Origin: Devosia nitrariae
GTDB lineage: Bacteria; Pseudomonadota; Alphaproteobacteria; Rhizobiales; Devosiaceae
Reading direction: 5' to 3'
DNA: 64,000 nucleotides
Assembly: GCF_030160115.1 (NCBI RefSeq)
Contig: NZ_BSNS01000009.1
Location: 164,801-228,800 of the forward strand
The notes beneath the pieces are model-generated. The model did no database searches and had not been told where the DNA came from. It saw nothing but the letters and a program-made list of their open reading frames with translations. Position 1 is the first letter of the stretch; every line of letters begins with the position of its first letter. A program made the translations under genes and the position numbers. Of this stretch, positions 49,054 through 58,372 are shown one piece after another.

Positions 49054-49068
49054 ACGCAAAACTTGCGT
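49054..49068. promoter_or_regulatory. Operator-like inverted repeat upstream of lacI
   Basis: ACGCAA-AAC-TTGCGT is a perfect inverted repeat 42 bases before the lacI ATG (49110). Its half-site CGCAA is the same as in the cluster at 50209-50277, which suggests autoregulation by the same protein. Confidence 0.6.
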
Positions 49069-49109
49069 AAGGAGAGTTGATCTCCTCAGGCAAGGCGGCT
49101 TTTGAGTCC

Positions 49110-50117
49110 ATGACCATCGTCAACCGGCGTCCAAACCAAGCCGATATCGCGGCGCGCCTGGGCGTGTCGGTGTCGACCGTGTCGCGAGCACTGGCCAATG
49201 AGGTCGGCATCAGCGAGACCGTGCGCCGCGACGTCCACAAGATGGCCCAGGCGCTGGGTTACAAGAGCAAGCACGTGAGCGTGGCTGCCGCCGGTCGCCG
49301 AGCCGTTGCGCTGGTGCCGCTCGGCAGCGCCACCGGCGGCATATCCAACTTCTATTTCGGCATTATCGAAGCCATGCGCCGCACAGCCGAGGAGATGGGG
49401 CTGGCACTTGACCTGCGGCTGGTCGGTGATGCGACGGTCAGCCTGGAGACGGTTCGGCGGCATCTGGCTCAGGCCGAAGCGAACGGCGTGCTCCTCGCCG
49501 GTATAGATCCCGTGGACGAGGTGGCCGACTGGTGCGCGGAAAACGCCGTTGCCATCGTTTTGGTCAATGGCGTCGATCCACGCATGCGGGTCAGTTCTGT
49601 TGCCCCGAGCAACTTCTATGGCGCTTACCTTGCCACCAAGCGCCTGCTCGATGCTGGGCACCGGCGTATCCTGCACTATACCCATCTCTTTCGTCCCACC
49701 ATTGTCCAGCGCCGGCGCGGTTTCGAGGCCGCCATCGCAGAAACGCCCGAGGCCGAAGGCATCGTCGTGACCTCCGACGAGCAGACGCGGGCCGAGCTTT
49801 TCGAAAGCATCGTCACCAACCGCTATGGCGCGACTGCCCTCTTTAACTGGAATGATATCGCCGCCGTCGAGATTCTCGAAGGCGCCCAGGATGGCACGCC
49901 CCTGCCGGCGGACTTTTCCATCATCGGATTCGATGACCTTCCGGTGGCCGCAATAGCCACTCCACGCCTCGCGACCATGCGGGTCGACCGCGAGGCGATC
50001 GGGGCAGGGGCTATCCGCCTACTGGTCCAGCAGATGAGCGGTGTCACGGCCGTCCAGCAGTTGCAGATCGGCGTGACGCCCGTGCAGGGCGGCACGATCT
50101 TTCCGCTCAACCGCTGA
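49110..50117 (+). CDS. LacI-family regulator of the downstream glycan operon
   Basis: 335 residues from the ATG at 49110; a TTG at 49077 is less likely since its AGGAG is only 2-3 bases away. The helix-turn-helix is NQADIAARLGVSVSTVSRALA and the effector domain includes LVPLGSATGGISNFYFGIIE and FNWNDIAAVEI / IIGFDDLPVAAIATPRLAT. One palindrome in front of the gene and four in front of the binding-protein gene (50332) share the TTGCG/CGCAA half-site, so it probably represses both itself and the operon. The inducer is likely a sugar or oligosaccharide of the imported glycan. Confidence 0.9.
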   Translation: MTIVNRRPNQADIAARLGVSVSTVSRALANEVGISETVRRDVHKMAQALGYKSKHVSVAAAGRRAVALVPLGSATGGISNFYFGIIEAMRRTAEEMGLALDLRLVGDATVSLETVRRHLAQAEANGVLLAGIDPVDEVADWCAENAVAIVLVNGVDPRMRVSSVAPSNFYGAYLATKRLLDAGHRRILHYTHLFRPTIVQRRRGFEAAIAETPEAEGIVVTSDEQTRAELFESIVTNRYGATALFNWNDIAAVEILEGAQDGTPLPADFSIIGFDDLPVAAIATPRLATMRVDREAIGAGAIRLLVQQMSGVTAVQQLQIGVTPVQGGTIFPLNR

Positions 50118-50208
50118 GTCCACCCGCCTGCGCGCGAGCCTGCTGAAGTTCTTGTTTTTTCATCCCTTCCTCCTCCGAGGTGAGTAAGCGCCTGCAAGTG
50201 CGAAGCAA

Positions 50209-50277
50209 ATTTGCGCAAATAATGAAAATTTGTGCAAATGCTTGCGCTTACGCAAAGGCTCCTCTAGTTTGCGCAAT
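50209..50277. promoter_or_regulatory. Cluster of four LacI-type operators
   Basis: ATTTGCGCAAAT (50209-50220) is a perfect 12-base palindrome. ATTTGTGCAAAT (50228-50239) has one asymmetric pair. TTGCG-CTTA-CGCAA (50242-50255) is a spaced inverted repeat, and TTGCGCAA (50269-50276) is a perfect 8-base core. The centres are 19, 15 and 24 bases apart. They lie 55-125 bases before the binding-protein ATG. Confidence 0.65.
50242..50270 (+). promoter_or_regulatory. Candidate promoter of the glycan operon
   Basis: TTGCGC (50242-50247) and TAGTTT (50265-50270) are spaced by 17 bases. Both overlap operator-like palindromes, so repressor binding would block polymerase. Confidence 0.4.
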
Positions 50278-50331
50278 GCGTGCCGCAACGGCGCCGGACC
50301 GAAACCCGACGGTCACAAGGGAGAGGAATTC

Positions 50332-52260
50332 ATGATGAAACAAGGACTGAGGTCCGGCCCGCGTGCCGGCCATCTGGTCACCGCGACATTCGCCGCCATC
50401 CTGGGGCTGGGCACGTCCGCCCTGGCGCAGGAGTACTCGCAGGCCCCAATGCTCGACGACCTGGTCGCCTCGGGCGAATTGCCCCCGGTTGAGGAACGCC
50501 TGCCGGCCAACCCGCTCGTGGTGGAACCGGTCGAGAGCGTCGGCCAATACGGCGGCACCTGGCGCTCTGGTCTGCGCGGCGGCGGCGACAACGCCTGGAT
50601 TGGGCGCACGATCGCCTACGACGGCCTCGTGCGCTACGACCGCAACTGGGATCAGATCATTCCAAACATTGCCGAAAGCTGGGAAGTCAGCGACGACGCG
50701 CGCAGCTATACCTTCGAGTTGCGCGAAGGGCTCAAATGGAACAATGGCGAGCCCTTCACGACCGAGGACATCGCCTTTGCCATCGAACTGATGCAGGACG
50801 AGGCTTACCCCGGCTCGGCCGGCTTCATCGACAACCCGCAGAATCCTGTTTCGATCGAGATCGAGGACGAGAATACCTTCACTCTCGTATTCGAGCAGCC
50901 CAACGGCACTGTTCTCGATGAGTTGGCGAGCGTCAACGGCATCACCATCGTCTCGCTCAACAAGAATTACTGCGGGCAGTTCTACCCCAAATACAATCCG
51001 GATGCCGAGGCTCTGGCGACCGAGATGGGCTTTGAGGGCTGGGCTCTGCTCATGGAGAACAAATGTGCCTGGGCAATCGAGCAGGAGCGCTGGGCCAATC
51101 CCGACCTGCCCATGATGAACGCCTGGATGCTCACCGAGCCGTTGACCGGCGATGCCACGCGCGTCGTCTTCGAGCGTAATCCCTATTACTTCAAAGTCGA
51201 CCCCGAGGGTAATCAGTATCCCTACATCGACCGCCTCGAGATGCGGGTCAGCGAAAGCCTCGAGGAACTCACCCTCATGGCGCTCAATGGCGAGATCGAC
51301 TTCCAGGATCGTCACATCGCCACCACCATCAACCGGCCGCTTTTCTTCGACGGCCAGGAGCAGGGCGACTACCGGTTGGGATCGAACGTGCTGTCCAACT
51401 CCAACACCCTCCTCATCCAGCTCAACTTCAACCACGTCGATGAGGCAAAGCGCGAACTGTTCCAGAACAAGGATTTCCGCATCGGCCTCAGCCATGCCAT
51501 CGACCGTCAGGAGATCATCGACGTGGTCTTCACCGGCCAGGGCGAACCCTTCCAGGTCGCGCCGCGCCCAGAATCCCCGTTCTATGATGAGGAGCTGGCA
51601 AAGCAGTATACCGAGTACGATCCCGAACTCGCTGCCGAGTACCTCGAAAAGGCCGGGCTCGTGCGCAACGGTGAATTCTATACCATGCCCGATGGCTCGC
51701 CTCTGACGATCACTATCGATACCATCGCCGCGTTCCGCGCCGAATGGGTTGACATGCTCGAGCTGATCCAGCTCCAGCTCGCCGCCGCCGGCATCAACGT
51801 CGAGATCAATACCATCGACCGCACGCTCTTTTACGACAAACGTCCGCTCGGAGAGTACGACGCCCAGGTCTGGCAGGGTGACGGCGGCCTCGATGTCATC
51901 CAGGAGCCGCGCTACTACTTCCCGGCCAATGGCGAGAGCGTGTGGGCCTTCCGCTGGCAGGCCTGGTACAACGGCACCACACCCGAAGTCGCCGAGGAGC
52001 CCGTCGACTGGGCCAAGGAGCAGATGGACCTCTATACCCAGCTGCGCCAGGAGGGCGATCCGGAAGCCCGTGCCGCGTTGATGAAACAAATACTGGCCAT
52101 CACCAAGGAGCAGTTCCCAGTCATCGGCGTCAGCATGCCCGGACCCGGCTACTACATTGCCAAGAACAACCTGCGTAACGTTGCCGATAATATGTTGCAC
52201 GGCTGGCTGTTCCCGACCCCGGCGCCTTACGACCCGTTCCAGTGGTATTTCGAGCAATAA
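50332..52260 (+). CDS. Family-5 ABC transporter solute-binding protein (oligosaccharide/oligopeptide type)
   Basis: 642 residues from the ATG at 50332 (AGGGAGAGG upstream). A long signal peptide ends near ALA-QEY. The mature protein has family 5 signs: WEVSDDARSYTFELREGLKWNNGEPFTTEDIAFAIE, NPYYFKVDPEGNQYPYIDRLEM and the C-terminal FPVIGVSMPGPGYYIAKNNLRN. It is about 100 residues longer than DppA, as in members that bind plant oligosaccharides. With DUF2264 and ThuA genes in the same operon, a glycan fragment is more likely than a peptide. Confidence 0.9.
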   Translation: MMKQGLRSGPRAGHLVTATFAAILGLGTSALAQEYSQAPMLDDLVASGELPPVEERLPANPLVVEPVESVGQYGGTWRSGLRGGGDNAWIGRTIAYDGLVRYDRNWDQIIPNIAESWEVSDDARSYTFELREGLKWNNGEPFTTEDIAFAIELMQDEAYPGSAGFIDNPQNPVSIEIEDENTFTLVFEQPNGTVLDELASVNGITIVSLNKNYCGQFYPKYNPDAEALATEMGFEGWALLMENKCAWAIEQERWANPDLPMMNAWMLTEPLTGDATRVVFERNPYYFKVDPEGNQYPYIDRLEMRVSESLEELTLMALNGEIDFQDRHIATTINRPLFFDGQEQGDYRLGSNVLSNSNTLLIQLNFNHVDEAKRELFQNKDFRIGLSHAIDRQEIIDVVFTGQGEPFQVAPRPESPFYDEELAKQYTEYDPELAAEYLEKAGLVRNGEFYTMPDGSPLTITIDTIAAFRAEWVDMLELIQLQLAAAGINVEINTIDRTLFYDKRPLGEYDAQVWQGDGGLDVIQEPRYYFPANGESVWAFRWQAWYNGTTPEVAEEPVDWAKEQMDLYTQLRQEGDPEARAALMKQILAITKEQFPVIGVSMPGPGYYIAKNNLRNVADNMLHGWLFPTPAPYDPFQWYFEQ

Positions 52261-52337
52261 GCTCGGCGCCGCATTGAACCGCTTCCCGCGACGCCTGTCG
52301 CCGCGGGAAGCCCCGATCGCCCCGAGGACCGCGTGCC

Positions 52338-53330
52338 ATGCTACGTTTCCTGACCGGACGGCTGTTTTCGATGGTCGTGACCATATGGGCAGTCTCCTTC
52401 GTCGCTTTCGCCATCATCCAGCTGCCGCCCGGCGACTACCTGACGACCTATCTTGCCACCATCAGCGCCCAGGGTGAGCGTGCCGATCCACGGGCCATCG
52501 AGGCTTTGCGCCAGCAGTACGGGCTCGGTCAGCCTTATCTGGTCCAGTATTGGAAATGGATAACGGGCATTGTCCTCCACGGCGATTTCGGCCGCAGCTT
52601 CGAATGGAATGCACCGGTCACCGAACTCATCTGGGGGCGTCTGGGCAATTCGATCCTGCTCGAAGGCCTCGCCGTCGTCGTCATGTGGTTCGTTGCCCTG
52701 CCGATCGGCGTCTATGCGGCGGTACGCAAGTATTCTCTTGGTGACTACCTCGCCACCATCTTCGGCTTCCTCGGCTTGGCCGTACCTAATTTCCTTTTCG
52801 CGCTGGTGCTGATGTATCTTGGCTACGTCTGGTTCGGCACCACGCTCGGCGGGCTTTTCTCGCCCGAGTTCGAGAACGCCCGCTGGAGCCTGCCGCGTAT
52901 TTGGGACTTCTTCTCCCATGCCTGGGCACCGATCGTTGTGCTGGCGACCGCCGGCACCGCTCAGCTCATCCGCATTATGCGCGCCAACTTGCTCGATGAG
53001 CTCAAGAAACCCTATGTCACGACCGCGCGCTCCAAGGGCCTGCCCGAGTGGAAGGTGATCCTCAAATATCCCGTGCGAGTGGCGCTCAATCCGCTGGTAT
53101 CGACCATCGGCTGGCTGCTGCCGACACTCGTATCCTCCTCGGTCATCGTCTCGGTGGTGATGAACTTGCCGACCGCCGGTCCCATGCTTCTGCGCTCGCT
53201 GACCAGTCAGGACATGTATCTGGCCGGCGCCATAATCATGCTGCTCGGCGTCCTAACGGTCATCGGTACGCTGATTTCCGATCTGATCCTTGCCTGGATC
53301 GATCCGCGCATCCGCTACGGGGGCAACTGA
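52338..53330 (+). CDS. DppB/OppB-like ABC permease
   Basis: 330 residues with six membrane helices. The opening RFLTGRLFSMVVTIWAVSFVAFAIIQLPPGDY is typical of the DppB group, with the periplasmic loop about 40-100 preceding the second helix. The ATPase contact region is TTARSKGLPEWKVILKYPVRVALNP. It follows the binding-protein gene by 77 bases and its stop overlaps the next start at TGATG. Confidence 0.92.
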   Translation: MLRFLTGRLFSMVVTIWAVSFVAFAIIQLPPGDYLTTYLATISAQGERADPRAIEALRQQYGLGQPYLVQYWKWITGIVLHGDFGRSFEWNAPVTELIWGRLGNSILLEGLAVVVMWFVALPIGVYAAVRKYSLGDYLATIFGFLGLAVPNFLFALVLMYLGYVWFGTTLGGLFSPEFENARWSLPRIWDFFSHAWAPIVVLATAGTAQLIRIMRANLLDELKKPYVTTARSKGLPEWKVILKYPVRVALNPLVSTIGWLLPTLVSSSVIVSVVMNLPTAGPMLLRSLTSQDMYLAGAIIMLLGVLTVIGTLISDLILAWIDPRIRYGGN

Positions 53331-54466
53331 TGGCTATCGACGCACTCACTCAGCAGCCCGCCTTGCTCAGGGTCAAGCGCTCGCGCGAAAGCCAGTCCGC
53401 CTTGATGTGGCGCCGCTTCCGTCAGCACCACCTGGCGGTTTGGAGCCTGTGGATAGTCGTCGCCTTCTACCTGGTGGCGCTACTCGCCGAGTTTCTCGCT
53501 CCTCTCGGTCCGGGCGACTATAACCCGCGCTATACCTATGCCGCGCCGCAGGGTATCCATTTCTTCTCGACCGACGAGAACGGCAACTGGCAGTTCGGTC
53601 CCTACGTCTATGGATATAAGACCGAGATCGATCCGGTGGCGCTGCGCCGCACCTTCGTCATCGACGAGGAGGTGAAAATCCCCATCGCCTTCTTCGTGCC
53701 GAGCGAACCCTATCGCCTCGCCGGTTTCATCCCAATGAGCATTAAGCTCTTCGGCGTCACAGAACCGCGTGCCCCACTCTATGTGCTCGGCGCCGACCGG
53801 CTGGGACGCGATCTTCTGAGCCGTCTTATCCACGGCACCCGCATCTCGCTCTCCATCGGCCTCGTCGGCGTCGTCATGAGCCTCTTCTTCGGCGTCATCA
53901 TCGGCGGCTTCTCGGGCTATTACGGCGGCTGGTTCGATGGCGCCGTCCAGCGCGTGATCGAATTCATCCGCTCGCTGCCGACCATTCCGCTGTGGCTGGG
54001 GCTGGCAGCGGCGCTGCCGCGCGATTGGTCTTCGCTCCAGATTTATTTTGCTATCACGATCATCCTCTCGCTCGTCGGCTGGACCGAACTTGCTCGCGTG
54101 GTGCGCGGCCGGTTTCTTGCCTTGAGGACCGAGGATTTCGTCACCGCCGCCCAGCTCGACGGCGCCAGCGACTGGCGCATCATCACCAAGCACATGGTGC
54201 CTTCGTTCATGAGCCACATCATTGCCGCGGCAACGCTCGCGGTGCCCGGTATGATCCTCGCCGAAACTGCACTCTCCTTCCTCGGGCTCGGCTTGCAGGC
54301 GCCGATCGTTTCCTGGGGCACGCTGATGCAGGAGGCCCAGAACATCCGCACACTCGCCAGCGCGCCATGGCTGCTGCTGCCAGGGGTTGCCGTGGTGGTG
54401 GTCATCCTTGCCCTCAATTTTCTTGGAGACGGCCTTCGTGACGCCGCTGACCCCCATGGCCGATAG
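53330..54466 (+). CDS. DppC/OppC-like ABC permease
   Basis: 378 residues. An N-terminal cytoplasmic part (1-30) leads to the first helix, then a long periplasmic domain (about 60-150: YAAPQGIHFFSTDENGNW) typical of oligosaccharide-type DppC proteins. The last five helices carry the motif TAAQLDGASDWRIITKHMVPS for ATPase docking. It overlaps the ATPase gene that follows by 11 bases. Confidence 0.92.
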   Translation: MAIDALTQQPALLRVKRSRESQSALMWRRFRQHHLAVWSLWIVVAFYLVALLAEFLAPLGPGDYNPRYTYAAPQGIHFFSTDENGNWQFGPYVYGYKTEIDPVALRRTFVIDEEVKIPIAFFVPSEPYRLAGFIPMSIKLFGVTEPRAPLYVLGADRLGRDLLSRLIHGTRISLSIGLVGVVMSLFFGVIIGGFSGYYGGWFDGAVQRVIEFIRSLPTIPLWLGLAAALPRDWSSLQIYFAITIILSLVGWTELARVVRGRFLALRTEDFVTAAQLDGASDWRIITKHMVPSFMSHIIAAATLAVPGMILAETALSFLGLGLQAPIVSWGTLMQEAQNIRTLASAPWLLLPGVAVVVVILALNFLGDGLRDAADPHGR

Positions 54467-55484
54467 ACCACTGCTGACCATCGAGGATGTCGAGATCGCC
54501 TTCTCCTCGCCCGACGAGGCCGACATCGTCGCCGTGCGTCAGGTGGACCTGACGTTGACCCCCGGCAAGACCCTTTGCCTCGTGGGGGAGAGCGGCTGTG
54601 GTAAGTCGGTGACGGCTCGCGCCGTGCTGCGTCTTCTCGACCACAACGCCACCATCAGCCGCGGCCGCATCCTCTTTACGCCTCCCGGCGAAGAGACGGT
54701 CGATATCGCGACATTGAAGCCAGACAGCCTCGCCATGCGCAAGATCAGGGGCAACAAGGTTTCGATGATCTTCCAGGAGCCGATGTCCTCGCTTTCGCCG
54801 GTCCACACCATCGGCGATCAGATCGACGAGATGATCATCCTGCACGAGGGGCTGAAACCCAAGCAAGCCCGCGAGCGTACCGTCAGCCTTCTCGACCAGG
54901 TCGGCATTCCCGGTCCCCGCGAGCGGGCCGACGCCTATCCCTTCCAGCTTTCCGGCGGCCTGCGGCAACGCGCCATGATCGCCATGGCGCTTGCCTGCAC
55001 GCCCAATCTGCTCATCGCTGACGAGCCGACGACGGCGCTCGACGTGACGACCCAGGCGCAGATCCTCGACCTGCTGAAAAAACTGCAGGACGACTACGGA
55101 ATGGCCATGCTGTTCATCACCCACGATCTTGGCGTCGTTGCCGAGATCGCCGACGACGTAGCGGTGATGTACCTGGGCGATGTCGTCGAGCAGGGTAACG
55201 TCTTCGACGTCTTCCGCGCGCCCAGGCACCCCTATACCCAGGCACTGCTGCGCTCCATTCCCACCATGGCGCGCAAAGCCGACCGGCAGCGTCTGTCACC
55301 GATCAAGGGCACGGTGCCCTCGGCCAAGGACCGGCCGGAGGGTTGTGCCTTCACCAGCCGCTGCCCCTATGCCTTCGAGCCCTGCGCAGGGATCAGGCCC
55401 GAGCGTACCCGGGTTGGGGAAGGCCACACGGCGCGTTGCCATCTGCTGACCCAGAACGCGCCGGTAGCGGAGGCGATGGCATGA
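54456..55484 (+). CDS. DppD/OppD-like ABC ATPase
   Basis: 342 residues from the ATG at 54456. Walker A is [11 protein letters not shown], signature [15 protein letters not shown], Walker [13 protein letters not shown]. The C-terminal oligopeptide-type extension with four Cys ([16 protein letters not shown] ... ARCHLL) should hold an iron-sulphur cluster, as in DppD. It pairs with the DppF-like subunit whose gene overlaps by ATGA. Confidence 0.92.
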   Translation: MADRPLLTIEDVEIAFSSPDEADIVAVRQVDLTLTPGKTLCLVGESGCGKSVTARAVLRLLDHNATISRGRILFTPPGEETVDIATLKPDSLAMRKIRGNKVSMIFQEPMSSLSPVHTIGDQIDEMIILHEGLKPKQARERTVSLLDQVGIPGPRERADAYPFQLSGGLRQRAMIAMALACTPNLLIADEPTTALDVTTQAQILDLLKKLQDDYGMAMLFITHDLGVVAEIADDVAVMYLGDVVEQGNVFDVFRAPRHPYTQALLRSIPTMARKADRQRLSPIKGTVPSAKDRPEGCAFTSRCPYAFEPCAGIRPERTRVGEGHTARCHLLTQNAPVAEAMA

Positions 55485-56512
55485 CGGCGCTGCTTTCGGT
55501 CGAGAACCTCTCTAAGACCTTCACCTTCCGTTCGGGCTGGTTCGGTCCGCCGCAAAGCCTCGATGCGCTTTCCGATGTCAGCCTTTCGGTCGCGCCGGGA
55601 GAGACGCTGGCGATCGTGGGCGAGAGCGGCTGCGGCAAAACCACGCTTGGCCGCTGCATCGTCAAGGCGATGCCGGTCAGCGCCGGCAAGGTCGTCTACC
55701 GTCCGCAGGGGTATGCCCCTGTAGAACTGACCGCGCTCGATAAGCGTGCAATGAAACCTTGGCGTCGCGATATCCGCATGATCTTCCAGGACCCGATGTC
55801 TTCGCTCAACCCCAATATGCGGGTCTTCGACATCGTCGCCGAACCGCTACGCATCCATAAGGTGGCGCGCGGCCGGGCGCTCGAGGAGAAGGTCGTGGAG
55901 GTGCTGGGCAAGGTCGGCATCGCCCCCGATGCCATCGGGCGCTATCCGCACGCCTTCTCGGGTGGGCAGCGCCAGCGCATCGGCATCGCCCGCGCCCTGG
56001 TCCTCGATCCAAAGCTCGTCATCGCCGACGAAGCGGTTTCCGCGCTCGACGTCTCGATCCAGGCGCAGGTCCTCAATCTGCTCGAGGATTTGAAGGGCGA
56101 GTTCGGCCTGACCTACATCTTCATCAGCCACGACCTCGGAGTGGTTAACTACATCGCCGACCGGGTGGTGGTGATGTATCTGGGGCACGTCGTCGAGGAC
56201 GCGCCAACCGAGACGCTGTTCGAGCGCCCGCGTCACCCCTATACCGAGGTGCTGCTCGAGGCCCTGCCGATCGCCGATCCGACCCGTCGCAACAAGCGCG
56301 AGAAGGCGGTGCGCGGCGAGATTCCGTATCTCGGCAACCGGCCCACCGGTTGTCCGTTCCACACCCGCTGCCGCTTCGCCGAGGACCGCTGTCGCACCGA
56401 TAAGCCGGCGCTGCGCAAAGTCGGTCAAGCGGAAGTCGCCTGCCATTTTGCCGAATCCCTCGAATTGAAAGGCGCCTATGCAGAGGCGCCCATGACCAGG
56501 ACATTTGCTTGA
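55481..56512 (+). CDS. DppF/OppF-like ABC ATPase
   Basis: 343 residues. Walker A is GESGCGKTTLG, signature FSGGQRQRIGIARAL, Walker B LVIADEAVSALD (Ala for Pro). The C-terminal Cys motif (GCPFHTRCRFAEDRC ... VACHFAE) is present as in DppD. A 20-residue insertion before the Q-loop (VVYRPQGYAPVELTALDKRA) is seen. The next gene starts directly after its stop, so the DUF2264 enzyme is part of the same transcript. Confidence 0.92.
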   Translation: MTALLSVENLSKTFTFRSGWFGPPQSLDALSDVSLSVAPGETLAIVGESGCGKTTLGRCIVKAMPVSAGKVVYRPQGYAPVELTALDKRAMKPWRRDIRMIFQDPMSSLNPNMRVFDIVAEPLRIHKVARGRALEEKVVEVLGKVGIAPDAIGRYPHAFSGGQRQRIGIARALVLDPKLVIADEAVSALDVSIQAQVLNLLEDLKGEFGLTYIFISHDLGVVNYIADRVVVMYLGHVVEDAPTETLFERPRHPYTEVLLEALPIADPTRRNKREKAVRGEIPYLGNRPTGCPFHTRCRFAEDRCRTDKPALRKVGQAEVACHFAESLELKGAYAEAPMTRTFA

Positions 56513-58372
56513 ATGATCTACAATCCCCTGGGCGCCAACCCGCTGGCCGGCAATCCGCTGAAGACCCGTGCTGATGTCGAAAAGGCGCTGCTCGACCTCT
56601 TCAACCCCCTGCTGCCGTTCTTTTCGGAAGGCGGTGCGCGCGTGCGCCTCAGCGGCACGGCGGCCCATTTCGACCGCATCGCCGCCGATGTCGAGGGATT
56701 CGCCCGCCCGCTCTGGGGCGTGACGCCGTTCGCGGCCGGTGGCGGCGCGTTCGATCATTGGGAACTCTACCGGCAGGGCCTCGCCAACGGCATGGATCCC
56801 GAGCATCCCGAATACTGGGGCACGGTCCACCAGACCGACCAGCGCATGGTCGAGATGGCCGCGATTGGCTTCACCCTGAAAATGGTGCCGCACCTCGTCT
56901 GGGAGCCGCTCGATCAGCGTTCCAAGGACAATATCGCGGCCTATCTCACCCACATCCGTAAATACGACTTCGCCGACAACAACTGGAAGTTCTTCCGCAT
57001 CCTCGTGGATCTTGGGCTCGAGGAGGTCGGCGTCGAGTTCGACCGCTCCCTGACGGAGAAGTACCTCGAGGAACTCGACGGCTTCTATCTCGGCGACGGC
57101 TGGTACCGCGACGGCAATGTGCGCCGCATCGACCACTACATTCCCTTCGCCATGCACTTTTATGGCCTCATCTACGCCAGGCTCGCCCAGGGCGACGATG
57201 AGCGGGTCAAGCGCTACAGGGAGCGCGCCGAGCTCTTTGCCAGGGACATCCGCCACTGGTTCGACGAAGATGGTGGGGCCCTGGCTTTCGGGCGCAGCCT
57301 CACCTACCGCTTCGCCTGCGGCGGTATCTGGGGCGCGCTCGCCTTTGCCGACCTGGAGGCGCTGCCCTGGGGCGAGATCAAGGGCCACTTCATGCGGCAC
57401 CTGCGCTGGTGGGCGAGGCTCCCCATTGCCGACCGCGACGGCGTGCTCTCGATCGGCTTCGGCTATCCGAACCTCCTGATGAGCGAGAACTACAACTCGG
57501 CAGGCTCCCCCTATTGGGCGCTCAAGGCCTTCCTGCCGCTCGCCCTGCCGGAGGACCATCCCTTCTGGCAGGCCGAGGAGACGCCAGCTGTCACCAGCGC
57601 CGATCCGGTGCCGCTCAAGCACCCCGGCATGGTCATGAGCCACACCAGGGGCAATGTCGTTGCGCTCGCCAGCGGCCAGCAGAATTACCAGATGCGGTTT
57701 GGCGCCGAGAAATACGCCAAGTTCGTCTATTCCTCGCGCTACGCCTTCTCGGTCGAAAGCGACGAGCGCGCCTACCACTCGGCCGCCTTTGACGGAATGA
57801 TCGGCTTGTCCGACGATGGCCGGCACTACCGGGTGCGCGAGAGCAATGAGGCCGCGCTGATCGCGGGTGACCGGCTCCATGCCAGGTGGAAACCGTGGAG
57901 CGACGTGACGGTCGAGACCTGGCTGATCCCGGCCAATCCATGGCACATCCGCATCCACCGCATCGAGACGCCCCGGCCGCTGCACGCGACCGAAGGCGGA
58001 TTTGCTATCGCCCGCGCCGACCTCAACACCGACACCTACGAAGACGACGAGGGCAGGGGATTCGCCAGGTCGCCGAGCGATGTCAGTGTCATCCTCGACC
58101 TTTCGCCCGGCGGCAAACGCGCCGGCCGTGCCCTGCGCGCCCTGCCCAACACCAACCTCATCGTTGCCAAGACCATCGTGCCGCAATTGCGTGGTGATGT
58201 GCCGGCGGGCACCACCGTCCTCGCCTGCGCAGTGCTCGCCCTGCCCGCTGGCGCAGAGGCCGAGGCTGCGCTTGCGAGCCCGCCGGCACTGCCCGATCTT
58301 GCCGAGCTCGAAGCCCTTTTCGCCCGCGAGGGCGTCGAGGTCAGCGCCATACAGGTCGCGGAGAGATTCTGA
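56513..58372 (+). CDS. DUF2264-family protein, candidate glycan hydrolase
   Basis: 619 residues, no signal peptide, so it acts on imported fragments. The N-terminal 370 residues look all-alpha, the (alpha/alpha) barrel kind, with conserved aromatic and acidic segments (FDHWELYRQGLANGMDPEHPEYWG, DNNWKFFRILVDLGL, DGWYRDGNVRRIDHYIPFAMHFYG). The C-terminal part (about 380-619) is beta-rich (GEFDGMIGLSDDGRHYRVRE type strands). This matches DUF2264, a family that I recall includes beta-glucuronidases (GH154). Asp and Glu in the central segments are candidate catalytic residues. The next gene overlaps at TGATG. Confidence 0.8.
   Translation: MIYNPLGANPLAGNPLKTRADVEKALLDLFNPLLPFFSEGGARVRLSGTAAHFDRIAADVEGFARPLWGVTPFAAGGGAFDHWELYRQGLANGMDPEHPEYWGTVHQTDQRMVEMAAIGFTLKMVPHLVWEPLDQRSKDNIAAYLTHIRKYDFADNNWKFFRILVDLGLEEVGVEFDRSLTEKYLEELDGFYLGDGWYRDGNVRRIDHYIPFAMHFYGLIYARLAQGDDERVKRYRERAELFARDIRHWFDEDGGALAFGRSLTYRFACGGIWGALAFADLEALPWGEIKGHFMRHLRWWARLPIADRDGVLSIGFGYPNLLMSENYNSAGSPYWALKAFLPLALPEDHPFWQAEETPAVTSADPVPLKHPGMVMSHTRGNVVALASGQQNYQMRFGAEKYAKFVYSSRYAFSVESDERAYHSAAFDGMIGLSDDGRHYRVRESNEAALIAGDRLHARWKPWSDVTVETWLIPANPWHIRIHRIETPRPLHATEGGFAIARADLNTDTYEDDEGRGFARSPSDVSVILDLSPGGKRAGRALRALPNTNLIVAKTIVPQLRGDVPAGTTVLACAVLALPAGAEAEAALASPPALPDLAELEALFAREGVEVSAIQVAERF

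Noticed and set aside
49077..49109. TTG start for the LacI protein at 49110
   Set aside because: The AGGAG is only 2-3 bases from the TTG, too close for normal initiation, and the added residues are not part of the LacI fold.
50248..52257. A 669-codon minus-strand frame opposite the family-5 binding protein
   Set aside because: It is antisense to a gene with a signal peptide and clear family motifs, and covers almost exactly the same span.
55847..58186. A 779-codon open frame on the minus strand opposite the OppF-like and DUF2264 genes
   Set aside because: It mirrors the codon pattern of the real genes on the plus strand and has no ribosome site or family motif.
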